From: VRUE01 sp963714155
GTDB taxonomy: Bacteria; Actinomycetota; Thermoleophilia; Solirubrobacterales; 70-9
Direction: 5' to 3'
Length of the DNA stretch: 64,000 nt
Assembly (NCBI GenBank): GCA_963714155.1
Contig: OY970236.1
Span: 1,984,001 to 2,048,000, forward strand
The translations under genes were made by a program, and so were the position numbers. This document shows, in pieces, positions 56,979 to 64,000 of the stretch; position 1 is the first letter of the stretch; every line of letters starts with the position of its first letter. The notes below the pieces were generated by a model, which saw nothing but the letters and a program-made list of their open reading frames with translations, searched no databases and was not told the origin of the DNA.

Positions 56979-58402
56979 AGCCGGCGCAGCTCCTCGCGGG
57001 CGACCTCGCGGTCGTCGAAGGGCAGCTTGCGGCCGTCCTCGAACTCCTGGCCCTGCTCGTGCCCCTTACCCGCGATCACCACGGTGTCGCCGGGTTGGGC
57101 CCGCCCCAGCGCCAGCGCGATCGCGGCGCGGCGGTCGGGCTCGACCTCGACGTTGGCGCCGTTCTCCACCCCGCCGAGGACCTCGGCGATGATCGCCTCG
57201 GGATCCTCGGAGCGCGGGTTGTCGGAGGTGACGATCGCCAGGTCGGAGAGCGAGGCCCCGGCCCGCCCCATCTTCGGCCGCTTGTCGCGATCGCGGTCGC
57301 CGCCGGCGCCGAAGACCGCCAGCACCCGGCCGTCGCTCAACCGCCGCGCCGCCCGCAACACGTTCTCCAGCGAGTCGGGCGTGTGCGCGTAGTCGACCAG
57401 GACCGCGAACCCCTGCCCCTCGTCGATCGGCTCGAACCGCCCCGGCACCCGCTCCGCCCGCGCCAGCCCCGCGGCGGCCACCTCAGCGGCAATGCCCAGC
57501 TCGGCCGCAGCCACGAAGGCACCCAGGGCATTGGCGACGTTGAAGTGACCGGGCAGGCGAGTGCGAACCGCCGTCCCAGCAACCGAGAACTCGGCTCCGC
57601 TGGGGTCGAAGGAAACATCCGCAGCCGCGAAGTCCGCATTGACCCCCTCGGCCGAGAAGGTCACGCAATCGAATTCCTCGGCCAGCCGCCGCCCGTACTC
57701 ATCATCGACGTTGACCACCGCAGCCCGCGGCCCCATCCCGAAGAGCAGCCGCTTGGCCTGAAAGTAGTCCTCCATGTCGGCGTGGAAGTCGAGGTGATCC
57801 TGCGTCAAGTTCGTAAAGAGCGCCAACTCAAAATGAATCGCATCGGCCCGATGCAACGCCAGCGCATGCGAGGAAACCTCCATCACACAAGCGCGATCAC
57901 CGGCCTCCAGCATCCGCCGAAACGCCCCCTGCAAATCGATCGCCTCCGGCGTAGTCCGCTCAACCTCCTCCTCAACCCCGCCAACCACCTGCCGCACCGT
58001 CCCCAGCAACCCAGTCTGGATCCCCGCCATCTCGAGGATCTCGCGAATCAGGAACGCAGTGGTCGTCTTCCCATTGGTCCCGGTCACCCCCACAACCCGC
58101 AGTTCACTAGTCGGATCCCCCCAAAACCGAGCCGCCAACGGCGCCATCGCCGCCCGCGCATCCGCCACCACCACCTGCGCAACATCAAGGTCCAGCTCCC
58201 GCTCCACCACCAGCGCCACGGCCCCAGCCTTAGCAGCGGCCGGAGCAAAATCATGCCCATCGACCTTCTCCCCCGGCACGCAGAAAAACAGCGTCCCGGG
58301 TTCCACTTTTCGGCTGTCATAAGCCAAGGAAGCAATATCAACGGAGCCCTCCCCGGCAATCCGGGCCCCCGGCACCTCCGCCGCTAGCTCCTCCAATCTC
58401 AC
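56975..58402 (-). CDS. murE: UDP-N-acetylmuramoyl-tripeptide synthetase MurE, meso-diaminopimelate type
   Basis: 475 residues from GTG 58402 (RLEELAAEVPGARIAGEGSV follows), chosen because the frame upstream runs into family C copy 4. AYDSRKVEPGTLFFCVPGEK, ATP loop GVTGTNGKTTTAFLIREIL, EVSSHALALHRAD, DYAHTPDSLENVL, and VTSDNPRSEDP. The Arg of DNPR selects meso-DAP rather than Lys (family knowledge). Adds the third residue of the stem peptide. Confidence 0.96.
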   Translation of the reverse strand: MRLEELAAEVPGARIAGEGSVDIASLAYDSRKVEPGTLFFCVPGEKVDGHDFAPAAAKAGAVALVVERELDLDVAQVVVADARAAMAPLAARFWGDPTSELRVVGVTGTNGKTTTAFLIREILEMAGIQTGLLGTVRQVVGGVEEEVERTTPEAIDLQGAFRRMLEAGDRACVMEVSSHALALHRADAIHFELALFTNLTQDHLDFHADMEDYFQAKRLLFGMGPRAAVVNVDDEYGRRLAEEFDCVTFSAEGVNADFAAADVSFDPSGAEFSVAGTAVRTRLPGHFNVANALGAFVAAAELGIAAEVAAAGLARAERVPGRFEPIDEGQGFAVLVDYAHTPDSLENVLRAARRLSDGRVLAVFGAGGDRDRDKRPKMGRAGASLSDLAIVTSDNPRSEDPEAIIAEVLGGVENGANVEVEPDRRAAIALALGRAQPGDTVVIAGKGHEQGQEFEDGRKLPFDDREVAREELRRL

Positions 58403-58419
58403 CAGCCGGATTCTAGGTA

Positions 58420-58522
58420 GGGCGTCGGGTGCCCCTCTCGGAAAGGCTCCCGGTAAGACACGCCAAATCGCCACCCCGGACCAGCTGCGCAACGGTCTTT
58501 CCGAGAGGGGCACCCGACGCCC
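58420..58522. repeat. Family C repeat, copy 4, between the PBP gene and murE: perfect 26-bp stem
   Basis: Arms 58420-58445 and 58497-58522 are complementary at all 26 positions. Loop GCTCCCGGTAAGACACGCC ... GGACCAGCTGCGCAACGGT. It occupies the 126-nt gap inside an otherwise tightly overlapping operon, 6 nt from the PBP stop and 17 nt upstream of the murE start. Transcription of murE onward must pass through it or begin after it. Confidence 0.93.
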
Positions 58523-58528
58523 CCACCT

Positions 58529-60181
58529 CTATTCCGCCGGCACCCCGAGATAGGGCAACGCAAACGCAGCTATCCGACCAAACGCCGGCGCCGCAACCGA
58601 CCCTCCGTAGATATCCCCCTGCGGCTGATCCACGATCACCGAAACGAGCAATTGCGGATCCTGAGCCGGCGCAAACCCAATGAACGAAGCCACGTACTTG
58701 GTCTCCGAATAAGTCCCGTTTTCAGCCACCTGCGCCGTACCGGTCTTGCCCGCCAGCGAGTAGCCGGGAACGCTCACCTCGGAGGCAGTACCGCCCGCAG
58801 CCAGCACCCCCTCGAGCATTTCCCGCACCTGCGCCGCCACCCCGGCGTCGATCACCCGCCGTCCCTTGGGCTCGTGCACGGTTTCATCACCGACCTTCTC
58901 GATCAGCTGCGGCGGCCGCAGCATGCCGCCGTTGGCGATCGCCTGGTAGCCGGCCATCATCTGCATCGGCGTCACCGCCAGCCCCTGCCCGATCGGCAGG
59001 TTGCCCATGGTCGAGCCGGAGTATTCGTCCAGTTCCGGCACGATCCCCTGCTCCTCGGCCGGGAACTGCACGCCGGTGGGCTGGCCGAAGCCGAAGCGGT
59101 TGATCCAGCGGCTGAAGCGCTCGCTGCCCAGCTTCAGCCCGATCGTCGCCGCGCCGACGTTGGAGGACTCGGCGAGGATCTGGGCCACGGTCAGCGTCAC
59201 CGGCGGCCGCGCCTCGGCGTCTTCGATGATGCGGTCGGCAACGTGGAGCTGCGAAGGCAGGTAGAAGGAGGTCTCCGGCGTCACTTCTTTTTCCTCCAGC
59301 GCCGCGGCGACGGTGAACGCCTTGAAGGTCGAGCCCGGCTCGTAAGTGAAACCGGTCGCGCGGTTGATCAGGTCTTCGGAGCTGGCGCCGGAGAGGTCGG
59401 AGGGATCGACCGGCGGCCAGTTCGCCATCGCCAGGACCTGCGAGTTGCGCGGATCCATCACGATCGCGGTCGCGCCCTTGGGCGCGTAGGTTTCGCCGAC
59501 TTCGGCCAGAACTTCCTCAGTCTTCTGCTCGACCGCGGGGTCGAGCGTGAGCTGGATGTCTTCGCCGTCCTCGGCCTGCTGGGCAGTTTCGAGCCGGATC
59601 GGTTCGCCGGTCGCGTCGGTGACTATGTGCCGTTCGCCGTCAGTCCCGCGCAGCACCGATTCCTCGCCCTGCTCGAGCCCGGTAAGACCTTCGTTTTCAG
59701 AGCCGACGACGCCGATCACCTGGGCGGCAAGCGTCCCCTGCGGGTAGGTGCGACGGCTGTCAGGGTCCTGGCCGATGCCCTGCAGCTCGAGCCGTTCGAT
59801 CCGCTTCGCGGTCGGCAGTTCGACCTTTTTGGCGAGCACTTCGTAGGTCGATTCCGCGGTCACCGCACCGAGCACCTCGCTCTCCTTCAGGTCGAGGATC
59901 GGCGCCAGCTTTTCCGCCACCAGGGCGGGCTTTGTCACTTCGGGCGGCACAGCGAAGATCGTCGCCGTGTCTTCGGAGGCAGCCAAGGCGTTGCCGCGCC
60001 GATCGAGCAGGCTGCCGCGCAGGCTGGGCAATGTGATCGCTTCGGTCTGCTGGCTGACCGCCTGGGAGGCGAGCTTCGACCCCTGCACCCCCTGCAGCCA
60101 GAAAGCGCGGGCGCCAATCACGCAGAAGCAGAAGAGGAAACCGGCGAAGAGGAGGCCGATCCTTCGCTCGATCACGCGCAC
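58529..60181 (-). CDS. ftsI: Class B penicillin-binding protein (FtsI/PBP2-type transpeptidase)
   Basis: 550 residues from GTG 60181. N-terminal TM (IGLLFAGFLFCFCVIGARAF), then the dimerisation domain with SLRGSLLDRRGNALAASEDT. Transpeptidase motifs: YEPGSTFKAFTV with the nucleophile Ser (STFK), AESSNVG (SxN), and LAGKTGTAQVAENG (KTG). No PASTA domains. In this dcw position it is the septal crosslinker partnering FtsW. It is 12 nt from ftsL upstream. Confidence 0.95.
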   Translation of the reverse strand: MRVIERRIGLLFAGFLFCFCVIGARAFWLQGVQGSKLASQAVSQQTEAITLPSLRGSLLDRRGNALAASEDTATIFAVPPEVTKPALVAEKLAPILDLKESEVLGAVTAESTYEVLAKKVELPTAKRIERLELQGIGQDPDSRRTYPQGTLAAQVIGVVGSENEGLTGLEQGEESVLRGTDGERHIVTDATGEPIRLETAQQAEDGEDIQLTLDPAVEQKTEEVLAEVGETYAPKGATAIVMDPRNSQVLAMANWPPVDPSDLSGASSEDLINRATGFTYEPGSTFKAFTVAAALEEKEVTPETSFYLPSQLHVADRIIEDAEARPPVTLTVAQILAESSNVGAATIGLKLGSERFSRWINRFGFGQPTGVQFPAEEQGIVPELDEYSGSTMGNLPIGQGLAVTPMQMMAGYQAIANGGMLRPPQLIEKVGDETVHEPKGRRVIDAGVAAQVREMLEGVLAAGGTASEVSVPGYSLAGKTGTAQVAENGTYSETKYVASFIGFAPAQDPQLLVSVIVDQPQGDIYGGSVAAPAFGRIAAFALPYLGVPAE

Positions 60182-60193
60182 GCGGCAGGTCCT

Positions 60194-60742
60194 CTAGTAA
60201 CCCGAGCCGGCGGCGGCGAGCCGCTGGGCGGCGATCGCCACGTCTTGAGGAGATGCCTGCACGTAGCCGATCTGGTCGGTGGTTACAGCCGCGAGGCCGA
60301 GCGCAGCGGCATCGTGCCGCACCCGGGCCGAGCCAGAGAGTCGTGCGTCGCGGCCACCGATCAGCGAGTTCTCCTCTTCCAGCGCCTGGATGTTGCGCTC
60401 GATTCCCCCGGCAGCGGCCGAAAGGCTGAGGGTGGCCACGTTGATCGCGACGATCCCGGCCAACAGCACGCCGAGCACGCCGATCCAGACCCGGCCGCGG
60501 GTCATCCGCACCATCAAGCTCGAGTCAGGCAGTTGGCGGACCGCGGTGGCGGCGCCGGTGGCGATCGGGATCAGCTGGCCGCCGGGGCGGCGGGCCGGCG
60601 CTTTGCGGCGCGCCGGGGGCTTGCGGGCGGGCGCCTTGCGCGCCGGCGCCGCGACCCTGAGCGGCTTTTTCCGCGCCGGGGCTTTGCGAGCTGGGGCTTG
60701 CGCCGGGGCCGCAGCCTGGCGAGCGGTCGCGGCGGCGGCCAT
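60194..60742 (-). CDS. ftsL: FtsL-like septum protein with Pro/Ala/Lys/Arg-rich cytosolic N terminus
   Basis: 182 residues from ATG 60742, TGATG overlap with rsmH. The first ~65 residues are a low-complexity tract of APARKAP/KPPARRKAPARR repeats, highly basic. One TM (about 93-113, RVWIGVLGVLLAGIVAINVA) is followed by a coiled coil (GGIERNIQALEEENSLIGGR) and a periplasmic end. Size, topology and place between rsmH and ftsI match FtsL, which has little sequence conservation. The basic tail might contact nucleic acid or membrane. Confidence 0.82.
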   Translation of the reverse strand: MAAAATARQAAAPAQAPARKAPARKKPLRVAAPARKAPARKPPARRKAPARRPGGQLIPIATGAATAVRQLPDSSLMVRMTRGRVWIGVLGVLLAGIVAINVATLSLSAAAGGIERNIQALEEENSLIGGRDARLSGSARVRHDAAALGLAAVTTDQIGYVQASPQDVAIAAQRLAAAGSGY

Positions 60743-61689
60743 CAGGCCCCCGCCTCGGCCGGCGCGGCGATCTTCAGCGAGACACGCAGATGGGCGGACT
60801 TGGCCCGTGGGTTGGCAGCAGTCTCCTCGGGGCCGGGCGCCACGGCGTGGCGGGTCAGCGGCTCGGCTTCGGGCTCGCGGCCGCAAACACAGACCGGCAG
60901 CTCCGGCGGGCAGAGGCAGCCCTTGGCGCGCTCGGCAAGGAACTGCTTGACGCGGCGGTCCTCGAGCGAGTGGAAGGAGATCGCGGCGAAGCGGCCGCCG
61001 ATCGGCAGCATCCCCCAGGCAGTCGGCAGTGCATCCTCGATCGAGTCGAGCTCGCCGTTGACGGCGATGCGGATCGCCTGGAAGGTTCGCTTGGCGGGAT
61101 GACCGCCGCCGAAGCGGGCGGAGGCCGGCATCCCGGCTTTGATCGCGTCGACCAGCTCGGAAGTCGTCGAGAGCGGCCGGCGGCGGGTGATCTCGCGGGC
61201 GATCCCCCCGGCGTAGCGCTCCTCGCCAAAGCGGCGCAGCGCCTGAGCCAGGCGCGACTCCGGCCACTCGTTGACGATGTCGGCGGCGCTCAGCTGCTGG
61301 CGGGTGTCCATGCGCATGTCGAGGGGTGCGTCGTAGGAGTAGGAGAAGCCCCGCTCCCAGGCATCGACCTGCATCGAGGACATTCCGAGGTCCATATAGA
61401 CCATCTCTGGACGCACTCCTTCGCCGCTCAACGCCCGCAGACCTGCTGCAAAGTCGCTGGAAATGAAGCGGGTCGAGCAGGGAGCCTCGGCCGCAAACGC
61501 TTCGTAGCGGCTCAGCGCATCGGGATCGCGGTCGATGCAGATCAGCGTTCCATCCGGTCCCAGCGCCTCGGCGATGCGGCGGGCGTGGCCGCCGCCGCCG
61601 AAGGTGCAATCGATCGCGGTCTGGCCCGGCCGCGGGGCCAGCAGGTCGGTCAGCTCGGTGGCGAGGACTGGTTGGTGCTCGGTTGGCAT
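60742..61689 (-). CDS. rsmH: 16S rRNA (cytosine-1402-N4) methyltransferase
   Basis: 315 residues from ATG 61689 (MPTEHQPVLATELTDLLAPR); ATG 61758, nearer mraZ, would add 23 residues. AIDCTFGGGGHARRIAEAL is the SAM motif; MVYMDLGMSSMQVDAWERGF and PLDMRMD, AIRIAVNGELDSIEDAL, and FAAISFHSLEDRRVKQFLAE are RsmH-specific. A Cys-rich segment (KGCLCPPELPVCVCG) follows. Methylates C1402 in the ribosomal P site. Confidence 0.95.
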   Translation of the reverse strand: MPTEHQPVLATELTDLLAPRPGQTAIDCTFGGGGHARRIAEALGPDGTLICIDRDPDALSRYEAFAAEAPCSTRFISSDFAAGLRALSGEGVRPEMVYMDLGMSSMQVDAWERGFSYSYDAPLDMRMDTRQQLSAADIVNEWPESRLAQALRRFGEERYAGGIAREITRRRPLSTTSELVDAIKAGMPASARFGGGHPAKRTFQAIRIAVNGELDSIEDALPTAWGMLPIGGRFAAISFHSLEDRRVKQFLAERAKGCLCPPELPVCVCGREPEAEPLTRHAVAPGPEETAANPRAKSAHLRVSLKIAAPAEAGA

Positions 61690-61759
61690 ATAGACAAGGG
61701 TTGCGCGAGCTAAGTCTCGGCCCTGAAAGGACGGGGTTGAGTAGGCACGGATCGCCATC

Positions 61760-62203
61760 TCACTCAGGCGCTCCGTTCGCGGCCAGGCCCTCGGCGATCT
61801 CCGGCGCCGAGGCGTCGAGGTCTTCCTCCTGCTTGGCCCAGGCCTCGGCGTTCCAGATCTCCAGGTACTCCCCCGTGCCGACGACGACGCAGGGCCCATC
61901 GAGGCCGGCATGCTCGATCAGCGGCTTGGGCACGCGGATGCGGCCGGCGGAGTCGAGCTTCTCGTCGAAGGAGCCACCGTGGAAGCGCCGGCGCAGCTGG
62001 CGCGCGTCACGGCCGAAGGGGCTGTGCGGCGAGAGGAAGCGGTCGGAGAGCTGCTCGAACTCGTCGGTCGTGTGGACCCAGACGCAGGGGTCGAAGCCCT
62101 TTGACAGAACAATCCCGTCGGAAAGGGCAGCCCTGAACCTGGAGGGAACCGTGAGGCGATCCTTTGAATCGAGACTGTGCTCGTAGAGGCCCCGAAATGC
62201 CAC
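61760..62203 (-). CDS. mraZ: Transcriptional regulator MraZ
   Basis: 147 residues. Two SpoVT-AbrB-like domains: FRGLYEHSLDSKDRLTVPSR at the N terminus and FDEKLDSAGRIRVPKPLIEH near residue 80, each with the DxxGRxxxP core (first as SKDRLTVPSRF). MraZ represses or tunes its own dcw promoter by binding TGGGN repeats, which are present upstream. First gene of the minus-strand dcw cluster. Confidence 0.95.
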   Translation of the reverse strand: MAFRGLYEHSLDSKDRLTVPSRFRAALSDGIVLSKGFDPCVWVHTTDEFEQLSDRFLSPHSPFGRDARQLRRRFHGGSFDEKLDSAGRIRVPKPLIEHAGLDGPCVVVGTGEYLEIWNAEAWAKQEEDLDASAPEIAEGLAANGAPE

Positions 62204-62252
62204 CGCGGGTTCCTTTCTGTGCGAGCGCTGCGCGTGGACCAGGAAAAGAGTT

Positions 62253-62297
62253 AGGACCGGAGTGATGAGGTGGGAGGAACCTCACCACCCCGGTCCT
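62253..62297 (-). promoter_or_regulatory. Long hairpin in the mraZ leader
   Basis: AGGACCGGAGTGATGAGGT at 62253-62271 and its partner ending at 62297 form a 19-bp stem with two mismatches (wobble-compatible in the transcript) and a 7-nt loop. It lies between the mraZ promoter and start codon. It could be an attenuator or RNA-stability element. Arms are unrelated to other stems in the window. Confidence 0.6.
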
Positions 62298-62316
62298 GGG
62301 CTTCAACTCGAGCGGC

Positions 62317-62368
62317 ACAGTACCCCACTTTCTCCCACTTTGCAACACGACCCCACAATGCAAGCCCA
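62317..62368 (-). promoter_or_regulatory. mraZ: mraZ promoter with MraZ-binding boxes
   Basis: On the minus strand: TTGCAA (62345-62340), 17 nt, TACTGT (62322-62317). Within the spacer two boxes, TGGGA (62337-62333) and TGGGG (62327-62323), are spaced exactly 10 nt apart, the known MraZ arrangement of TGGGN repeats separated by 5 nt. Further TGGGG (62355-62351) and TGGGC (62368-62364) lie upstream at other spacing. Suggests autoregulation of the dcw operon. The same gap serves the divergent DUF3137-like gene; its start is preceded by a GCAACC/GGTTGC foldback. Confidence 0.7.
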
Positions 62369-62395
62369 TTTGCAACCCTGCGTTAGGTTGCCGCC

Positions 62396-63271
62396 ATGAG
62401 CGAAGAGCAGACTGCGACGACGACACAGGCGGACGCCGAGGCCTTGCCCGACGACGCCAACGACCTGCGCAGCGCCCACTTCCGGGAGCTGCTGGGTAAG
62501 CCCTCGACCTGGGTCGCGACGATGGTCTTCGTCATCGCCGCCGGCATCGCCGGCGCCAGCTTCCTCAGCGCGACGATCGGCGCGATCGCCTTCGTCGCCG
62601 CGCTGGTCCTCTCCTTGCTGATCGTCTTCGCGATCGCCGACCAGCGCTCCGAAGCCGACTTCTTCGCGGTCTACGCCAGCCAGCGCGGCATGTCCGTCTC
62701 CGGCCGCGGCCCGCTGCCGCCGGCGACCCCACTGCTGCGCAAAGGCGACGACCGCTACGCCGAGCACGCCTTCGCCGGGCCGCTGGCCGATGGCGTCGAC
62801 GGCGTCCTCGCCCTCTACACATACGAGGACGAGAGCACCGATAGCGAGGGCAACCGCCAGACCAACTACTACCGCTACACCGTCGGCCTGGTCGCCGTGC
62901 CCGAGTGCGCCGCCCTAGTCCCCGAGCTCTACTGCCGGCGCAAGTCCGGCCTGCGCTCGCTGGAGAAGCTCGAGGACGCCTTCCGCTCGACCGAGCGGGT
63001 GACGCTGGAGAGCGAGGCCCTGGCCGAGCGCTACGAGATCTTCGCCGGCAAAGAGCAGGACCAGGTCTGGCTGCGCCGGCTCTTCTCCCCCACCTTCATC
63101 GTCTGGCTCGGCGAGGAAGCACCGAAGAAGTTCGCCTTCGAGCTGGTCGGCGGCACCCTCTGCTGCTACGTCAGCGGCCATAAGAAGAAGGCTGCCGAGC
63201 TCGACACCGTGCGCGACGTCGCGACAACGGTCGCTCGCCGCCTGCGCGAGGAGTCGCAGCAGAGCGCCTAG
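62396..63271 (+). CDS. DUF3137-like membrane protein of unknown function
   Basis: 291 residues. Acidic N terminus (MSEEQTATTTQADAEALPDD), two adjacent TM helices (about 40-60 and 63-83), then a soluble domain. LAERYEIFAGKEQDQVWLRR, LFSPTFIVWLGEEAPKKFAF and ELVGGTLCCYVSGHKKKAAE resemble the C-terminal half of DUF3137 proteins (erYEVF..D...A..L.sP.F...L), though the match is judged by eye. No known function. Divergent from mraZ. Confidence 0.65.
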   Translation: MSEEQTATTTQADAEALPDDANDLRSAHFRELLGKPSTWVATMVFVIAAGIAGASFLSATIGAIAFVAALVLSLLIVFAIADQRSEADFFAVYASQRGMSVSGRGPLPPATPLLRKGDDRYAEHAFAGPLADGVDGVLALYTYEDESTDSEGNRQTNYYRYTVGLVAVPECAALVPELYCRRKSGLRSLEKLEDAFRSTERVTLESEALAERYEIFAGKEQDQVWLRRLFSPTFIVWLGEEAPKKFAFELVGGTLCCYVSGHKKKAAELDTVRDVATTVARRLREESQQSA

Positions 63272-63336
63272 CGCCCCGCCACGACTGCCTCTACGCCTAC
63301 GGCCAGATTGCCTGGCGTCAGTAATTCGCCTTCGAG

Positions 63337-64000
63337 CTACTCCAGCGCCTCAAAGCCCCATGCCGAGCCGTTGAACGACCAGCGGAACGGCCATGCTGCA
63401 GAATCGAAATAAAAGACTTCACGTTTGTTCGTGCCAGTGGCGATCGCCGATGGATTGCCGCCTACGGCGCTGTAGTAGCCCCAATCCTCCTGGCCGTAGC
63501 TTGCGCCCTGAAACCACCAGTCCTTGAGCTGGCCGTTGGACGCTTTGAAATAGACGAAGCGCTTGCCTTCGGGGCCGAGGAAGGCAGATGGATCGCCGCC
63601 CAGGGCGTCGATGTAACCCCATTCCTCCTGACCGTAGTTGGCGCCTTGAAACCACCAGTCCTGGAGCTGGCCGTTGGCCGCCTTGAAGTAGACGAAACGC
63701 TTGCCTTCGGGGCCGAGGAAGGCCGAGGGGTCTCCGCCCAGTGCGTTCGGGTAACCCCATTCCTCCTGGCCGTAGTTGGTGCCTTGGAACCACCAGTCTT
63801 TGAGCTGGCCGTTGGCTGCTTTGAAGTAGACAAAGCGCTTGCCTTCGGGGCCGAGGAAGGCCGATGGATCGCCGCCCAGGGCGTTGGCACCGCCCCATTC
63901 CTCCTGGCCGTAGTTGGTGCCTTGGAACCACCAGTCCTTGAGCTGGCCGTTGGCTGCTTTGAAGTAGACGAAGCGCTTGCCTTCGGGGCCGAGGAAGGCC
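63337..64000 (-). CDS. Tandem-repeat beta-propeller protein (PLL-lectin-like blades), 5' end beyond the window
   Basis: About 221 codons, open at the right edge, stop TAG at 63339-63337. The visible part is tandem 46-residue units (138 bp, register marked by GCTTGCCTTC on the plus strand at 63561, 63699, 63837 and 63975). Unit pattern: KRFVYFKAANGQLKDWWFQG, then .NYGQEEWGY..ALGGD, then PSAFLGPEG. This fits the 45-50 residue blade of PLL/tectonin-like lectin propellers (..VFYRG.DG.L.HWWW.G..W..W..LGG). The last blades diverge and end WSFNGSAWGFEALE. DNA identity between units is high, implying recent duplication. The function is probably surface binding of glycans; inferred. Confidence 0.75.
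   Translation of the reverse strand, partial: AFLGPEGKRFVYFKAANGQLKDWWFQGTNYGQEEWGGANALGGDPSAFLGPEGKRFVYFKAANGQLKDWWFQGTNYGQEEWGYPNALGGDPSAFLGPEGKRFVYFKAANGQLQDWWFQGANYGQEEWGYIDALGGDPSAFLGPEGKRFVYFKASNGQLKDWWFQGASYGQEDWGYYSAVGGNPSAIATGTNKREVFYFDSAAWPFRWSFNGSAWGFEALE

Noticed and set aside
63420..64000. CRISPR array, because of regular 138-bp repeats
   Set aside because: No short direct repeats with unique spacers. The repeats are contiguous, 138 bp, and maintain an open frame coding for propeller blades.

Overview
This is a very G+C-rich, densely packed chromosomal segment from an actinomycete-type bacterium. The genes point that way: a dcw division cluster with no ftsA, Ku plus a LigD-type polymerase, a MurE with the DNPR signature of meso-diaminopimelate addition, and split GcvPA/GcvPB. 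Long runs of co-directional genes with 1-8 nt overlaps, and an apparently intact PriA helicase, would fit the deep class Thermoleophilia (Solirubrobacter/Conexibacter relatives). That finer placement is inference only. No tRNA, rRNA, CRISPR, IS element or phage gene was found.

Layout. 1-8.4 kb: recG (cut by the left edge) and fakA, a divergent MMPL exporter gene, then rpmB and a riboflavin operon (ribD-ribE-ribBA-ribH), all but the MMPL gene on the minus strand. 8.5-12.7 kb (+): a glycosyltransferase, a lipid-linked glycan flippase and a K+/H+ antiporter. 12.8-19 kb (-): priA (frameshifted), def, fmt, rsmB, a zinc-ribbon protein and rpe. 19-31 kb (mostly -): a small PH-domain membrane protein (+), then metK, der, cmk, aroA, tyrA, aroF, a hisC-like aminotransferase, aroH, rluB, scpB, scpA and trpS. 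This couples aromatic amino acid synthesis to ribosome and chromosome maintenance. 31-36.8 kb: an MFS pump (-), then a plus-strand run of a secreted propeller-like protein, an M14 carboxypeptidase, an ECF sigma factor and a membrane-anchored propeller protein that may be its regulator. 36.8-40.9 kb: a FetAB-like ABC exporter (-), then Ku and LigD polymerase (+), then a GNAT (-). 40.9-45.8 kb: the glycine cleavage operon gcvT-gcvH-gcvPA-gcvPB and another GNAT. 46-62.4 kb (-): the dcw cluster mraZ-rsmH-ftsL-pbp-murE-murF-mraY-(GNAT)-murD-ftsW-murG-murC-murB-ftsQ-ftsZ. 62.4-64 kb: a DUF3137-like membrane protein (+) and the 3' part of a tandem-repeat beta-propeller gene (-).

The most unusual content lies at and between gene ends. 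At least four families of palindromic repeats occur. Family A (47 bp, three copies) sits inside reading frames. It adds the same 15-residue peptide type, SGA(L/P)Y..........KRTG, to RibD, RsmB and the C terminus of MurG, much like Rickettsia palindromic elements. Families B (four copies), C (four copies) and D (two copies) share another design: a conserved core enclosed by outer stems of 6-29 bp. The stem sequence differs almost completely from copy to copy, yet pairs nearly perfectly within each copy. These elements fill intergenic gaps exactly and often take in the stop codons of the flanking genes. Three further long hairpins (after priA, between trpS and the MFS gene, and in the mraZ leader) have the same look. 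I know of no described family with this property, and I regard it as the best candidate here for a previously undescribed system.

Smaller points: a textbook sigma70-like promoter and a two-hairpin leader before ftsZ, MraZ boxes inside the mraZ promoter, a palindrome shared by the divergent ribD and glycosyltransferase promoters, a short FtsQ that seems to lack the POTRA domain, and a C-run frameshift in priA.
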